A stretch of 64,000 bases of DNA from JBCCFW01 sp039029535 (GTDB lineage: Bacteria > Acidobacteriota > JBCCFW01). The number at the start of each line of letters is the position of its first letter. Positions within the stretch are counted from its first letter, which is position 1. The position numbers and the translations under genes are program-made. Positions 18,201-26,134 of the stretch are shown here, piece after piece. Under the pieces are notes generated by a model. It searched no databases. It was not told the origin of the DNA and was given only the letters and a program-made list of their open reading frames with translations. The DNA is taken from positions 13,544-77,543 of the forward strand of contig JBCCFW010000017.1 in the NCBI GenBank assembly GCA_039029535.1. The letters are read 5' to 3'.

Positions 18201-18875
18201 CTCGTCTCTGTCAAGTTCACCAGTGATGAGGGATGGCTCCTCTCGAGGGCCGCGTCGCCCCGCAAGACTTTCGCCCTTCTCAATGTCTCGACGCGCGAGC
18301 TCCTCCATCGAGAGGGCGTGCGACTGCAACTCTCCCCAGACGGCAAGTCCGTCGCAATCGGGACGGCCTACCCGAAGGCCGGACTCCAGCTCCTGTCGCT
18401 CGAGAGTCTGGAGGAAACCGAGATCTCCTCGAAGATGACCACGGGGGTCGCCTGGTCGCCGGACAGTCAGGCGATGGCCTTCAGCGTGACGGGATACGAA
18501 GTCGGCGCCATCTGGACTCGGGGAGACGATGAGCTCACCGTCTTCCGTAGTCCGGAGGGCAACCTGTTTGCCTTCGCCTTCTCACCCGATGGTCAGCAGC
18601 TCGCGACGGGCAGCCACGACGGCACGATTCGGATCTGGGACCGAGGCGGGCAGGAGGTGGCCCTCATGAGGGGACACGATACCTTGGTCATGCAGCTCGA
18701 GTACTCGGCCGGCGGCACGCGACTGCTCAGCGTGGGGCGAGACGGTTCCACGCGGCTCTGGCGCACCTCGGCGGACGACATCGCGACACACCTCGAACGT
18801 CGTCTCGAACGTCTTCCCGAGCTGAGCGTCATCGATCGCGAGCGCTACGCCGAGCTCCTGCCGACCGTGGAGTGA
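15243..18875 (+). CDS. Membrane Ser/Thr protein kinase with WD40 sensor region
   Basis: GTG at 15243 is chosen because GGAGG lies 5 bases upstream; an in-frame GTG at 15219 has no such site. The 1210-residue protein starts with a zinc ribbon (CPEC at 7-10, CPRC at 22-25). The kinase domain spans about 55-350: GEGGFGVVY, Lys86 in VALKVIK, HRDLKPSN (Asp179), DFG (Asp200-Gly202) and a GTPMYMSPEQ activation segment. A transmembrane helix lies at about 380-402. The remaining 800 residues form WD40-type blades with SPDGRRL-like turns, best preserved at the end (FAFSPDGQQLATGSHDGTIRIWD). The kinase faces the cytoplasm and the propeller the other side. It probably regulates the sigma factor just upstream. 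Confidence 0.93.
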   Translation: MSETKSCPECQAPLPSEATGPCPRCLLALGLDTDESTVVRAVAPGKQDAPTEIGPYRLLEVLGEGGFGVVYLAQQERPLKRKVALKVIKLGMDSREVIARFEAEQHALALMSHPNIAKVLDAGTTERGTPYFVMEHVPGPCLTDYCDQNRLDMRQRLELFGRVCEAVQHAHQKGIVHRDLKPSNVLVAVVDGVPRPKVIDFGIAKALDQHRAEQSFFTQRGVVIGTPMYMSPEQADHRTFDIDSTTDVYSLGVILYELMSGALPFEPSRLHGVAYDEMLRVIREEEPPPLGDRLLQSGEQAADIARRRSVDTGTLGRQLRGDLDWITQRALEKDRTRRYASASELAADIDRYLNDEPVSAGPPGLGYRMQKLVRKNRGAFLAAGAIAATLLLGLVSSTVLWLDAREATELARAAQEQEAELRRQSDEATERARSFGLVAVAREALREGRQTVAARLALEARRLMPSLAADRVVRDSLAGLRLIGRPTLDGSAIEDFRFSPDGRRLLIRSDVLTTWDLADGRLQVHGPVEAAAFRPGGDIVAWQREGESSVAGGVRWTTASLRSHGRHVAWSRDGERLVTGSGSGIVQVWPVGSSEPERLFEHATPLLALALSTEGTHVASGAEGGELLLHRLGDESPRALVTTGSDVHELAFTPDGRRLVAFTLDGHCSVWSVDEGELLHRFSVTQEGEETKRLVVGGFTFAMAVSDEHVAAYLDNPGGMRSMVKVHDLQGVETGSFPAPPIGIADMAFAPDGRRMAIAYRGNQVSLHALGGQELRRLWTPAIATKVVFSEDGRRLAAKVARTVAAWELAASEPVLLAEPVEGEMPDALKRLSKSDLIGDDLVMMTKSDGSRLLDSRGQLVRAFDEPAWIAEDGSVFLTEREGTLQVWADDGRRIASLPTVEGVIQHVVSADGGGRVLVQTDQREVHVLGSDGRRLGRHPLPEGRYVPLALSASGRLVGFASASHLTIWDVQTDESWSVEHGQGGLLVSVKFTSDEGWLLSRAASPRKTFALLNVSTRELLHREGVRLQLSPDGKSVAIGTAYPKAGLQLLSLESLEETEISSKMTTGVAWSPDSQAMAFSVTGYEVGAIWTRGDDELTVFRSPEGNLFAFAFSPDGQQLATGSHDGTIRIWDRGGQEVALMRGHDTLVMQLEYSAGGTRLLSVGRDGSTRLWRTSADDIATHLERRLERLPELSVIDRERYAELLPTVE

Positions 18876-18876
18876 G

Positions 18877-19545
18877 TCAGTCCTTCGTCGCGGCCGCGAC
18901 GAGCTCGTTGAGGGCGTCGGCGTCGTCCTCGAACTCGTGAGCACGGACGACACGCAGGCCCGCGGACTCCAGCTCGGCGAGGAGCGAGTCCTTCTCTCCG
19001 AAGTAGCGCGTGACGATCTCCCCGTAGACATGACAGCGGGTCTCGGGGTCGTAGTGCTCGCGCATGGACCCTTGAGGCTCGCCGCACATCGTCCGCAGCA
19101 GGAAGATCCCACCGGGCTTCAGGACACGTCGTGCCTCGCCGAAGAAGAGCGCTCGGTCGTCGCCGATGATGCAGTGGGCGCAATGGCCGTCGACGACGAG
19201 GTCGAAGCTGTCGTCGGCCAGGCCCTCGAGCTCGAGGACGGAGCCGAGCCGGAAATCGACCTGAAGTCCCGCCTTCGTGGCCTGCTCGCGACCCCACTCG
19301 ACCGCCGTCGACGAGATCTCGACCCCCGTGCACTCGTAGCCCTGCTGGGCCCACCAGAGGGTCTTTCGACCCTCGCCGCAGCCCAGCTCGAGCAGGCGGC
19401 CGCTCTTGGGCAACTCCTCCCACCCGCGCAGCTCGGCGAGCCTCGCCACGCCTTCCTCGTGCTGGTCGTCGTCGTCCCAGCCGCCCTGGCCCTTCTTGCG
19501 AAGACGCTGATATTCCCCGTCGTGAAGCTCGTAGCGCGGTTCCAT
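18877..19545 (-). CDS. Class I SAM-dependent methyltransferase
   Basis: The 222-residue protein has the SAM-binding Rossmann motif LLELGCGEGRKTLWWA, the acidic strand-2 end (TGVEIS) and the motif III region RRVLKPGGIFLLRTMCG. It has no signal peptide and should act on a small molecule in the cytoplasm; the substrate is not evident. GGGGAG precedes the ATG by six bases. Its stop is one base from the kinase stop on the other strand, so transcription from both sides converges with no spacer. Confidence 0.88.
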   Translation of the reverse strand: MEPRYELHDGEYQRLRKKGQGGWDDDDQHEEGVARLAELRGWEELPKSGRLLELGCGEGRKTLWWAQQGYECTGVEISSTAVEWGREQATKAGLQVDFRLGSVLELEGLADDSFDLVVDGHCAHCIIGDDRALFFGEARRVLKPGGIFLLRTMCGEPQGSMREHYDPETRCHVYGEIVTRYFGEKDSLLAELESAGLRVVRAHEFEDDADALNELVAAATKD

Positions 19546-19630
19546 GTCGGTCTCCCCGAAGTCGTCGCGGGCGGCGATGTTACTTCAGCGAGACCCTAAG
19601 AGATCAAGGATCCCCACCCTGACTGTTCAG

Positions 19631-21379
19631 TCAGGGTCGAAGACCCCCGTGGAGCCGCAGTCGGGGCAGGTGTCGGAGCTCGCTCCCGTCGAGACAGCCG
19701 AGACCACCGAGAGCGCCGGAGCCACCGAAGACGACCTCGAGCTCGGCGATGCCGCAGTGCCCCAGCGGCACGCGCTGCACGTTGTTGTCGTGCAGGGCAG
19801 CGACCTCCACGCTGTCGAGCACTTCATCCTCCGAGCTCCGCGCGATCACCACCGTGCCTGGCTCGTCGATGTCGATGAGCAGGACCTCGTCGATCTCCAC
19901 TGGCTCGTCGAAGACGAGTCGCAGCGTGCCGCCGTGCCGGCTGTCGTCGGGCCGGCAGTCGGAGCCGGGCTCCTGGAGGACCAGCGCCAGGCCCAGGTTC
20001 TCGACGTTCCCCATGCCGGGGGTGGCCAGGTCCTCGTCATCGCAGGTCGCGGCGCCGGTGTCGAAGACCACCACGGGCTCGCTGCCTTCGATCGTGATCC
20101 CCGGGAGCGAGACGACCTCGTCGCCGGCGGCGTGGCCGCCGAGGTCCAGCTCGGCGCAGTCGACGCCGCAGCAGTCGTCGCTCTCGATGACGTCCACGAC
20201 CACGGTCTGACGGGCGACCGTGCCTCCGTCGCAGTCGAGGAGCAACTCGAGCTCGTGACGTCCCAGCGGCGTGTCTTCGGGCACGCAGAGACGGAAGGGG
20301 AAGTCACGGCTGGCCGGCCCGACGACGTCTTCGTGAAGGGGGCCGGGGTCGTCGAGCCAGTCCTCGAAGCCGTCCGAGGCGCGAAGCGAGAGTCGACCGC
20401 AGAGATTGGTGACCTCGCCGACGACCGACGCGATGAGCTCGGGGAAGGAGCGACCGTCGGGGGAGCTGCCATCGCGATTCAAGCCGACGACGAAGCCTCC
20501 GGTGCGGGAGGCCCAGCAGCTCCAGATGTCCTCGTAGGTGACCGTGCCGATGTCGGCGTCGAGACGTCCTCCCGAGGAGTCGAAGTGGATGAGGACGATG
20601 TCGTTCTCCGCCAGCGCGTCGACCTGCTCCAGCGTGATGAGCTCATCACCCGTCTCGGGGAGACCGTCGCGTCCGAGGTCGACGCCCCGCACGAGCGGAG
20701 AGGTCGTGCCGAGACACTCCTGCACGTTGCAGTCGTGCGGCACCGAGTCCCCGAAGTTCACCAGCAGGTGCCGCGCTCCGGGACGCCAGCCGATGAGCGG
20801 GTTGTCGTGGGCCTCGAGGAAGAGACGGTTGTAGGACTCGGGGGCGTCCATTCCGCCCTGGGCTTCCGGGAGAGTCTCCACCGCGGCGACGACTCGGGCG
20901 TCATCGGAGGTGATCGGCTGGTGGAGACGGAAGGGGTAGTCGTCCGGGTCGCCGTAGATCGCTTCGAGGGGACAGGGCTCTTCGACGCTGATTTCGGTGG
21001 GATAGTCCTGATACGAGGCCACGCCGAAGGCGACGTCAGGGATGAAGTCTTCGAGCTCTTCCACGATCGTGAGGACGTGCTCGATGAGGAGGTCGCGCTC
21101 GTCGACCATCGAGCCGGTGAGGTCCATGGCGAGGAGGACGTCGGCTCGCACGACGGTCTCGGGGAGGGTCGCCACCGAGGTGGCCTCGAAGCAGGAGCAG
21201 GCGTCGCCCTCGAAGCCCAGCACTGCTGGCTCGAGCGTGGCCGCGTCGTCGACCAGGCGGAACGAGGGACCGAAGTCGATCCGGAGCGTGCTCCCCGTGG
21301 CACCGGAACCGGGTCGAGCGTGAGACAGGTCGGTCACGACCATCGTCGAGACGAGCAGGGCGGCGAGCAGCACGCGCAT
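19631..21379 (-). CDS. Secreted von Willebrand factor A protein with C-terminal DIDE-type domain
   Basis: ATG at 21379 is favoured by CTGGAG six bases upstream and by the signal peptide that starts there (MRVLLAALLVSTMVV). The 582-residue product has a VWA domain at about 75-330 with a metal-site motif DLTGSM (DxTxS form of MIDAS), preceded by a Cys-containing strand. A middle region of sheets follows. The C-terminal 150 residues contain CDDEDLATPG, GGTLRLVFDEPVEIDEVLLIDIDEPGT and LEVVFGGSGA. The same domain ends the protein at 58564-59886, so it is a recurring exported module. The protein is extracellular or periplasmic and probably adhesive or calcium/magnesium binding. Confidence 0.8.
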   Translation of the reverse strand: MRVLLAALLVSTMVVTDLSHARPGSGATGSTLRIDFGPSFRLVDDAATLEPAVLGFEGDACSCFEATSVATLPETVVRADVLLAMDLTGSMVDERDLLIEHVLTIVEELEDFIPDVAFGVASYQDYPTEISVEEPCPLEAIYGDPDDYPFRLHQPITSDDARVVAAVETLPEAQGGMDAPESYNRLFLEAHDNPLIGWRPGARHLLVNFGDSVPHDCNVQECLGTTSPLVRGVDLGRDGLPETGDELITLEQVDALAENDIVLIHFDSSGGRLDADIGTVTYEDIWSCWASRTGGFVVGLNRDGSSPDGRSFPELIASVVGEVTNLCGRLSLRASDGFEDWLDDPGPLHEDVVGPASRDFPFRLCVPEDTPLGRHELELLLDCDGGTVARQTVVVDVIESDDCCGVDCAELDLGGHAAGDEVVSLPGITIEGSEPVVVFDTGAATCDDEDLATPGMGNVENLGLALVLQEPGSDCRPDDSRHGGTLRLVFDEPVEIDEVLLIDIDEPGTVVIARSSEDEVLDSVEVAALHDNNVQRVPLGHCGIAELEVVFGGSGALGGLGCLDGSELRHLPRLRLHGGLRP

Positions 21380-21565
21380 GGGCATCTCCAGGCTCATCGA
21401 ACGGACGGAGGATGCCGGCGGGCTCACGGACCGCCCCTCGCAGCATCCGTGTCGAACCTAGGGAGGCGATCGTTCCCGTGGCAAGCTAGTGTTGTTCGGT
21501 GTGTGGCCTGATGCTCGGCGTGCTGAACGCAGTGATGCGACCAGGTCTTTCTCGGGAGGGATTTC

Positions 21566-21916
21566 ATGGGTGCCTACAGGTGCGAGCGACACCGCGATCG
21601 TCCCAAGGTCGGTCTCCTCGCTTGTTCGCACGTCTTCGATGCGTTCCATCGTCGTGGAACGCTGCCATCGACGAGGACCTGGCTACGGGAGGTGACGGTG
21701 GACGAGCTGGATGGGCTGTCGGTGGGACAGCGAGTGTCGTGCGACGACTGCCGAGCTCGGATTCGTGAGCTCACCGACGTCCCGTCGAGGGTCGCCACTC
21801 TCGATGAGCTCGGCACGTTCACGGACATCGAGCAGGGTGTCTCGAAGGGCTATCCCGTCTGCTTCCACTGCATGGAGGAACACTGGGCAGAGCACGGCCC
21901 AGCCGAGCCGACCTGA
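21566..21916 (+). CDS. Small Cys-rich protein, likely zinc-binding
   Basis: The 116-residue protein starts after a strong GGGAGGG site five bases before ATG. Cysteine and histidine motifs are CERH near the N-terminus, CDDC in the middle (VSCDDCRARI) and CFHCMEEH at the end. It has no signal peptide. The N-terminal CExH and C-terminal PVCxxCxEE also occur in the small protein at 50118-50405, so the two may be distant members of one family. Function unknown; zinc or other metal binding is inferred from the pattern. Confidence 0.65.
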   Translation: MGAYRCERHRDRPKVGLLACSHVFDAFHRRGTLPSTRTWLREVTVDELDGLSVGQRVSCDDCRARIRELTDVPSRVATLDELGTFTDIEQGVSKGYPVCFHCMEEHWAEHGPAEPT

Positions 21917-21926
21917 GGCGGTCGGC
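21907..21926. terminator. Hairpin between convergent genes, overlapping a stop codon
   Basis: GCCGACC (21907-21913) and GGTCGGC (21920-21926) form a perfect 7-bp stem with a 6-base loop that contains the TGA of the Cys-rich gene. It can serve both that gene and the GNAT gene facing it. Confidence 0.45.
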
Positions 21927-21929
21927 GCG

Positions 21930-22490
21930 TCAGGCTTCGCCGTCGTCGTCCGGCACCGGCTTGGACATGTAGATGTCGGGGAAGCCGCGACCGTTGGCGT
22001 CGGGCACGACGCCAGTCACCACCCATCCCAGCTTGCGATAGAACAGGAACGGGTGTCGTCGGCCGAGATCGCGCAGGCCCGCGACGTGGCCTGGCACGTC
22101 GTCGTACAAGTCCACGCCCGAGAGCGACGTCATTCCCGAGTCGTCGTCCGTGCCGAGCGTCATGGTCAGGCCACCGCGTCGCTGGACTTCCGCCTCGAAG
22201 GCTTCGACCAAGCGTCGCCCGATGCCCTGGAGACGGGCCTCCCGACGCACGACGAGGGGATGCAGCTCCCAGACCCGACCGTCGTACTCCGGCAGTCCAC
22301 CCACGAGACCCAGGAGGGTCACGTCGTCGATGGCGCCGAGCAGGAAGCCGTCACGGCACACGTCGTCGACCTCCGTCCGCCCGGCCTGAACGTCGGGCCA
22401 GCCGCTCGGCTCGTCGAAGTGGTCCGACAGCAGCACGGCAGCCTGGTCGCGAATGCCGGCAGGCTGCGTGCAGAGACAGTCGATGATCAT
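21930..22490 (-). CDS. GNAT N-acetyltransferase, AAC(6')-like
   Basis: The 186-residue protein shows the GNAT acetyl-CoA site VVRREARLQGIGRRLVEAFE, and the downstream pattern LGTDDDSGMTSLSGVDLYDD, PFLFYRKLGW and GVVPDANGRGFPDIYMSK. That pattern matches the aminoglycoside 6'-N-acetyltransferase-like branch of GNATs. Chromosomal members often act on other amines, so a resistance role should not be assumed. It has no obvious operon partner; the gene downstream is convergent. Confidence 0.82.
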   Translation of the reverse strand: MIIDCLCTQPAGIRDQAAVLLSDHFDEPSGWPDVQAGRTEVDDVCRDGFLLGAIDDVTLLGLVGGLPEYDGRVWELHPLVVRREARLQGIGRRLVEAFEAEVQRRGGLTMTLGTDDDSGMTSLSGVDLYDDVPGHVAGLRDLGRRHPFLFYRKLGWVVTGVVPDANGRGFPDIYMSKPVPDDDGEA

Positions 22491-22597
22491 GGTCAGGAGC
22501 CCCGTCTAGAAGAACCGGATCGACCGAAGCGGCCGCCCGCGGAGCTCTCTCTCCTCCACGGACGGCCGTTCGGTAGCGGGAGTTGCCAGTGTTCGGG

Positions 22598-22981
22598 TCA
22601 GGCCGCGTTGCGATCCTCGACGCGGTGCCAGGTGGGCAGCTCGAGGACGCCGTGCCGCGGATGGGTGACCCGGCCCCGGACGTAGGTGCGGGGCTCGACC
22701 CGCGTTCGACGCCAGTTCCAACGTCGCGTCTCGGGTCGCTCCGCCAGGAGACGAGCGTGCGCCTCGGCGGTCAGGCCCCGGGGATGCTGTCGACAGGCGA
22801 GCAGGTCGCCACCATCGACGTGGAAGGCCTCGTCGCAGCGGTGGGCGTCCAGACCGCGTCCGGTCAGGTCCTCTCCGCTGAGCACGAGGGGAGTGGGGAC
22901 CTCGAGGTAAGGCGTGGGAACGAAGAGGTGCTCCCCATGCCTCAAGGTTTCGGTTCGTCTGGTGTTCAGCAGCTCAGTCAT
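22598..22981 (-). CDS. Conserved-looking protein of unknown function (127 aa)
   Basis: The product is soluble, His/Arg-rich and ends in a distinctive block (RTYVRGRVTHPRHGVLEL, then PTWHRV). The middle contains two cysteines (AHRCDEAFHV, LLACRQHP) and several histidines that could bind a metal. Codon use matches its neighbours, and no better reading frame exists across the region, so I take it as real. I do not recognise the family. It lies upstream of, and on the same strand as, the GNAT gene, 107 bases apart, so a shared transcript is possible. Confidence 0.5.
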   Translation of the reverse strand: MTELLNTRRTETLRHGEHLFVPTPYLEVPTPLVLSGEDLTGRGLDAHRCDEAFHVDGGDLLACRQHPRGLTAEAHARLLAERPETRRWNWRRTRVEPRTYVRGRVTHPRHGVLELPTWHRVEDRNAA

Positions 22982-23293
22982 GGTGTTCTCACGAGCCGCT
23001 GATGAGCGGCTCCCTCAGGAAACTCGAGGATGCCGACGGGCGCGATGCGCCGACGGATCCGGGGCGAACGTGGGAGTAGGGCAGCTCAAGACGACATCCT
23101 CATGGCACCCTCCTTGGCTCGGACACTCATGAAGGGTCCGGGCTCGCGGACGAAACATCCGTCCGACACCCTTACTACTCGCCGACCCCGGCAAGGTGAT
23201 CAACGAAAAGTGATCTTTCGGAGAGAAAGTGTTCGGCTTCGACTCGACGACGGTGCAGCGCCGGACGCAATCTCACTCGGTAGAGGACGACCG
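22982..23293 (+). other. 312-bp intergenic region with a relic transposable-element end
   Basis: No gene is seen here. It holds a 25-base copy of one end of the MITE-like element found at 44424-44605 (see 23120-23144). Two GTGATC direct repeats (around 23195 and 23210) sit inside the AT-richer stretch AACGAAAAGTGATC, which may be promoter DNA for the exported protein that starts at 23294. Confidence 0.5.
23120..23144 (+). mobile_element. Solo terminal-repeat relic related to the 44424-44605 element
   Basis: 22 of 25 bases match the right end of the element at 44580-44604: CGnACACTCATGAA, two mismatched bases, GTCCGGGCT. No partner end in inverted orientation was found within a few hundred bases to either side, so this looks like a decayed or truncated copy. 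Confidence 0.5.
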
Positions 23294-24466
23294 ATGACGC
23301 GCCGTGACCTGACACTCTTCGGAACCGCCCTCGTGCTGGCCGTCGGAACGGCTACCGCTCAGGTCCCCCTGGCCGAGGATTCCGTCTACCGCTTCATCGA
23401 CGAGCTCAAGTCGACGCTCCCGGACGCGGACAGCGATGTCTTCCAGTCCCCGGGGCCCGCCCAGCTCGACGCCTTCGTCGACTGTTTCGAGAGCGTTCTC
23501 CTCGACGATCGCCCCACCGCTCTCGCGTGTCTCCCGCCTCTCGGCTTCGAGCTGCGTCTCCTGTCCGACCCCTCGGCCGGGCGTGACTACCTCGTCGTCC
23601 AGGAGGCCCCCGGCGATCCGCGGGGACGCGGCGTCTACATCGTCGACCCCGACTTCCGCAGGCACCTGGCGGTGGTCGCGCCCCACCCGCTGCACGACAC
23701 GAACACGCCCGAGGCGACCATCACCCACTTCCGCGACCTGGGGGCGCGAGTCTTCATGATGGCGGGGACGCACCGCTGCTCCAGCGCCGACCTGTCCGGT
23801 TGCGACGGCAGCACGGGGGCCTGCTCTCCCGATTCCGCCCCGTTCCGGGTCTCGGACCTGGCCCACGCCACCGAACACTACCTGCAGGCCGCCCACCTGA
23901 GCCTGCTGCGTCTCGACCCAGTGCCGGTGGTCTTCAACTTCCACGGCAACTCGTCCGAGCCGGTGGCCGCCATCGTGTCCGACGGCACCCGGGACCCGGC
24001 CTCGCCGCTGGCCTTGGTGAACCGGCTGCGCGAGTCGCTCCTCCACCGAGAGGTCACGACCGCGAGCTGCAACTGGCCGCCCGACGACGTCTTCGGCGTG
24101 CGCTTCTGCGGGATCACCAACACGCAAGGTCGGCTCATGAACTCGTCGCCCGAGCACTGCACCGAAGGGGCCGGCAGCGCGAGCGGTCGCTTCATCCACC
24201 TCGAGCAGTACCGCTTCCTACGCGACGACCCGGCCCTCATGGGCACCGTCCTCCGCGAGACCCTCCGCGCCACCGAGGTCGACCTGCGGGTCCGCAAGCA
24301 GGACGGTGACGTCATCCTCGAGTGGACCGGGAGCCGCGCGCCCTACCTCGTCCGCAGCGGCAGCGACCCACGGCTCCGCGTCACTCCGCTCGAGGTCACG
24401 GTGCCCATGGGCACGCTGCATCTCGAGGCGCTCGCGGGCGGGACGCGGTTCTACCTGGTCGATTGA
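23294..24466 (+). CDS. Exported hydrolase-like protein of unassigned family
   Basis: ATG at 23294 is chosen because a clean signal peptide (MTRRDLTLFGTALVLAVG, cleavage after TATAQ) starts there, with AGAGGACGA upstream. Of 390 residues, the core has histidine-rich motifs that look like a metal site: VVAPHPLHDTNTPEAT, MAGTHRCSS, DLAHATEHYLQAAH, VVFNFHGNSSEP and GRFIHLEQYRFLRDD. The order HxxxD...H...HG...HxE recalls amidohydrolases or carboxypeptidases of the N-formylglutamate amidohydrolase type, but no signature is exact. The last 70 residues form a small beta domain. It is periplasmic or secreted. The reaction is not assigned. Confidence 0.65.
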   Translation: MTRRDLTLFGTALVLAVGTATAQVPLAEDSVYRFIDELKSTLPDADSDVFQSPGPAQLDAFVDCFESVLLDDRPTALACLPPLGFELRLLSDPSAGRDYLVVQEAPGDPRGRGVYIVDPDFRRHLAVVAPHPLHDTNTPEATITHFRDLGARVFMMAGTHRCSSADLSGCDGSTGACSPDSAPFRVSDLAHATEHYLQAAHLSLLRLDPVPVVFNFHGNSSEPVAAIVSDGTRDPASPLALVNRLRESLLHREVTTASCNWPPDDVFGVRFCGITNTQGRLMNSSPEHCTEGAGSASGRFIHLEQYRFLRDDPALMGTVLRETLRATEVDLRVRKQDGDVILEWTGSRAPYLVRSGSDPRLRVTPLEVTVPMGTLHLEALAGGTRFYLVD

Positions 24467-24504
24467 CCAGGCCGGGGGCGTTTCCTCGGACGGGCTCCCG
24501 GTCG

Positions 24505-24510
24505 TAAGCT
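24505..24510 (+). promoter_or_regulatory. Possible -10 element (TAAGCT)
   Basis: TAAGCT lies 43 bases before the ATG of the secreted beta-helix gene. No -35 box is recognisable. Confidence 0.25.
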
Positions 24511-24553
24511 CGTCTCGGGACTGGTGATCGAATCAGGAGTCGAGGAGTCGTCG

Positions 24554-26083
24554 ATGTCCTTGATCCGCATCCTCAAGGGAGCCGTCGTGCTCGGAGCCTG
24601 GATCTCCGTGCGCGCGCTGGCCGCGCCCTGTGATCCCACGCCGCCGCCGACCGGGACGACCGTCGACGTCGCCACCGAGTCCGAGCTTCAGGACGCCGTC
24701 CGCAACCTGACCTCCGGCACGACCATCCTCATCGCCGACGGCGACTATACGCTCACCAACACCCTGGTCATCGACGGGGTGAGCGACGTCGCGATCCGCT
24801 CGGCTTCGGGCAACCGCGAGGCGGTCATCCTCCGCGGCCGGGGGATGAACAACTCCGACTACTGGCCGGTCCCCCACGTCTTCCTCGTGCAAGACGTCAC
24901 CAACCTGCTCATCGCGGACCTGACCGCCCAGGACGTCTGGTTCCACGCCGTTCAGGTCGCCGGCGAGCATGGTCCGAGCTTCGTCACGCTCCGCAACCTG
25001 CACCTCAAGGACGCCGGCGAGCAGCTCGTCAAGGGCTCGAGCGGCGACTCCGGCGCGGGGCTCTACGCAGACGACTGCCGGGTCGAGTGCTGCCTGATCG
25101 AGTTCACCGACCGGGCCCGCAGCTTCTACACCAACGGTGTCGACGTCCTCGCCGGCGCACGCTGGGTCGTGGCCGACAACGTCTTCCGCAACATTCGGGC
25201 GCCCGTGGGCGAGCTGGCCGGGCCCACCGTGCTGTTCTGGCGCAATAGCATCGACACGATCGTCGAGCGCAACCTCTTCCTCGAGTGCGATCGCGGCGTG
25301 GCCCTGGGTCTCTCCACTCCTGACCCCTCCCGCGCTCGTGATGGTGACGACACCTACGACCACCAGGGCGGCATCGTCCGCAACAACATGTTCTACCGGA
25401 GCGCCGGCAGCCCCACCGGCGACGTCGGCCTGGCGGTCGCGCACTGTCGCGACTACTCCATCGTTCACAACACCGTCCTGCTCAACGGCAGCTTCGACTG
25501 GACGATCGAGTACCGCTTTGCGGTCTCCGACGGCGTGGTCGCCAACAATCTCACCGACGGTCGCATCGCCCAGCGCGGCGGGGCGTCCGGGATGCTCGCC
25601 GGCAACGTGACCACCGCCGTGCCGGCCGACTTCGTCGATGCCGCCGGCGGTGACCTCCATCTCGCGCCCGGTGCGGCGACCGCCATCGACGCCGCGGTGA
25701 CGGGCTTTGGCGTGGCCTCCGATTATGACGGCGAGTCGCGCTCCCTCGACGCCGCCCCGGACGTGGGAGCCGACGAGCTCGTCGCTTGCGTGCTGCCGGC
25801 CGAGCCGCTCACCGGTCTCCGCCTGACCCGCCAGGGGGACGACGTCCTCCTGACCTGGGACCTCGGCAGCGCCCCGCTCACCAACGTCTGGCACGTGACC
25901 CGGGCGGAGGACGGCGATCTCACTCGCCTGGCCAGCTCGCCTCCCGCCGTGGGGGTCGCAGGCTGTGCCGAGCCGGACCCGGCCCCGGGGGACTCGTGCC
26001 TCGACCTGGGCGCGGTGAGCCGCGAGCCCCTCCTTTTCTACCGAGTCCGCTCATCCTGCGGCGGCGCGGCGGAAGGTCCCTGA
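24554..26083 (+). CDS. Secreted parallel beta-helix protein with C-terminal fn3-like module
   Basis: ATG at 24554 has GAGGAG six bases upstream and opens into a signal peptide (MSLIRILKGAVVLGAW, cleavage near ALA-AP). Of 509 residues, about 25-400 form a pectate-lyase-like beta helix (ESELQDAVRNLTSGTTILIA, DVTNLLIADLTAQDVW, RNNMFYRSAG, HNTVLLNGSF), the polysaccharide-lyase or chondroitinase-B-like arrangement. The final 90 residues are a separate sheet domain (GLRLTRQGDDVLLTWDLGS, LLFYRVRSSCGG). A related FYLVRG/SCG ending appears in the proteins at 33772 and 40856. Binding or cleavage of an extracellular polysaccharide is likely; catalytic residues cannot be assigned by eye. Confidence 0.8.
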   Translation: MSLIRILKGAVVLGAWISVRALAAPCDPTPPPTGTTVDVATESELQDAVRNLTSGTTILIADGDYTLTNTLVIDGVSDVAIRSASGNREAVILRGRGMNNSDYWPVPHVFLVQDVTNLLIADLTAQDVWFHAVQVAGEHGPSFVTLRNLHLKDAGEQLVKGSSGDSGAGLYADDCRVECCLIEFTDRARSFYTNGVDVLAGARWVVADNVFRNIRAPVGELAGPTVLFWRNSIDTIVERNLFLECDRGVALGLSTPDPSRARDGDDTYDHQGGIVRNNMFYRSAGSPTGDVGLAVAHCRDYSIVHNTVLLNGSFDWTIEYRFAVSDGVVANNLTDGRIAQRGGASGMLAGNVTTAVPADFVDAAGGDLHLAPGAATAIDAAVTGFGVASDYDGESRSLDAAPDVGADELVACVLPAEPLTGLRLTRQGDDVLLTWDLGSAPLTNVWHVTRAEDGDLTRLASSPPAVGVAGCAEPDPAPGDSCLDLGAVSREPLLFYRVRSSCGGAAEGP

Positions 26084-26120
26084 GTCGGCTCGGTCGGGAC
26101 CCGAGTCGTCCCGGCCGAGA

Positions 26121-26126
26121 TACGAT
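26121..26126 (+). promoter_or_regulatory. Possible -10 element (TACGAT), near-leaderless
   Basis: TACGAT ends 8 bases before the GTG at 26135, and no ribosome binding site lies between them, so the histidine kinase mRNA may be leaderless. Confidence 0.3.
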
Positions 26127-26134
26127 CGACCCCG

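Noticed and set aside
21930..22490. Aminoglycoside resistance gene
   Set aside because: The GNAT resembles the AAC(6') branch, but chromosomal relatives act on other amines and no mobile context is present.
23030..23293. N-terminal extension of the exported hydrolase-like protein
   Set aside because: The extension is Arg/Gly/Thr-rich and would bury the clear signal peptide starting at 23294; it also overlaps the transposable-element relic.
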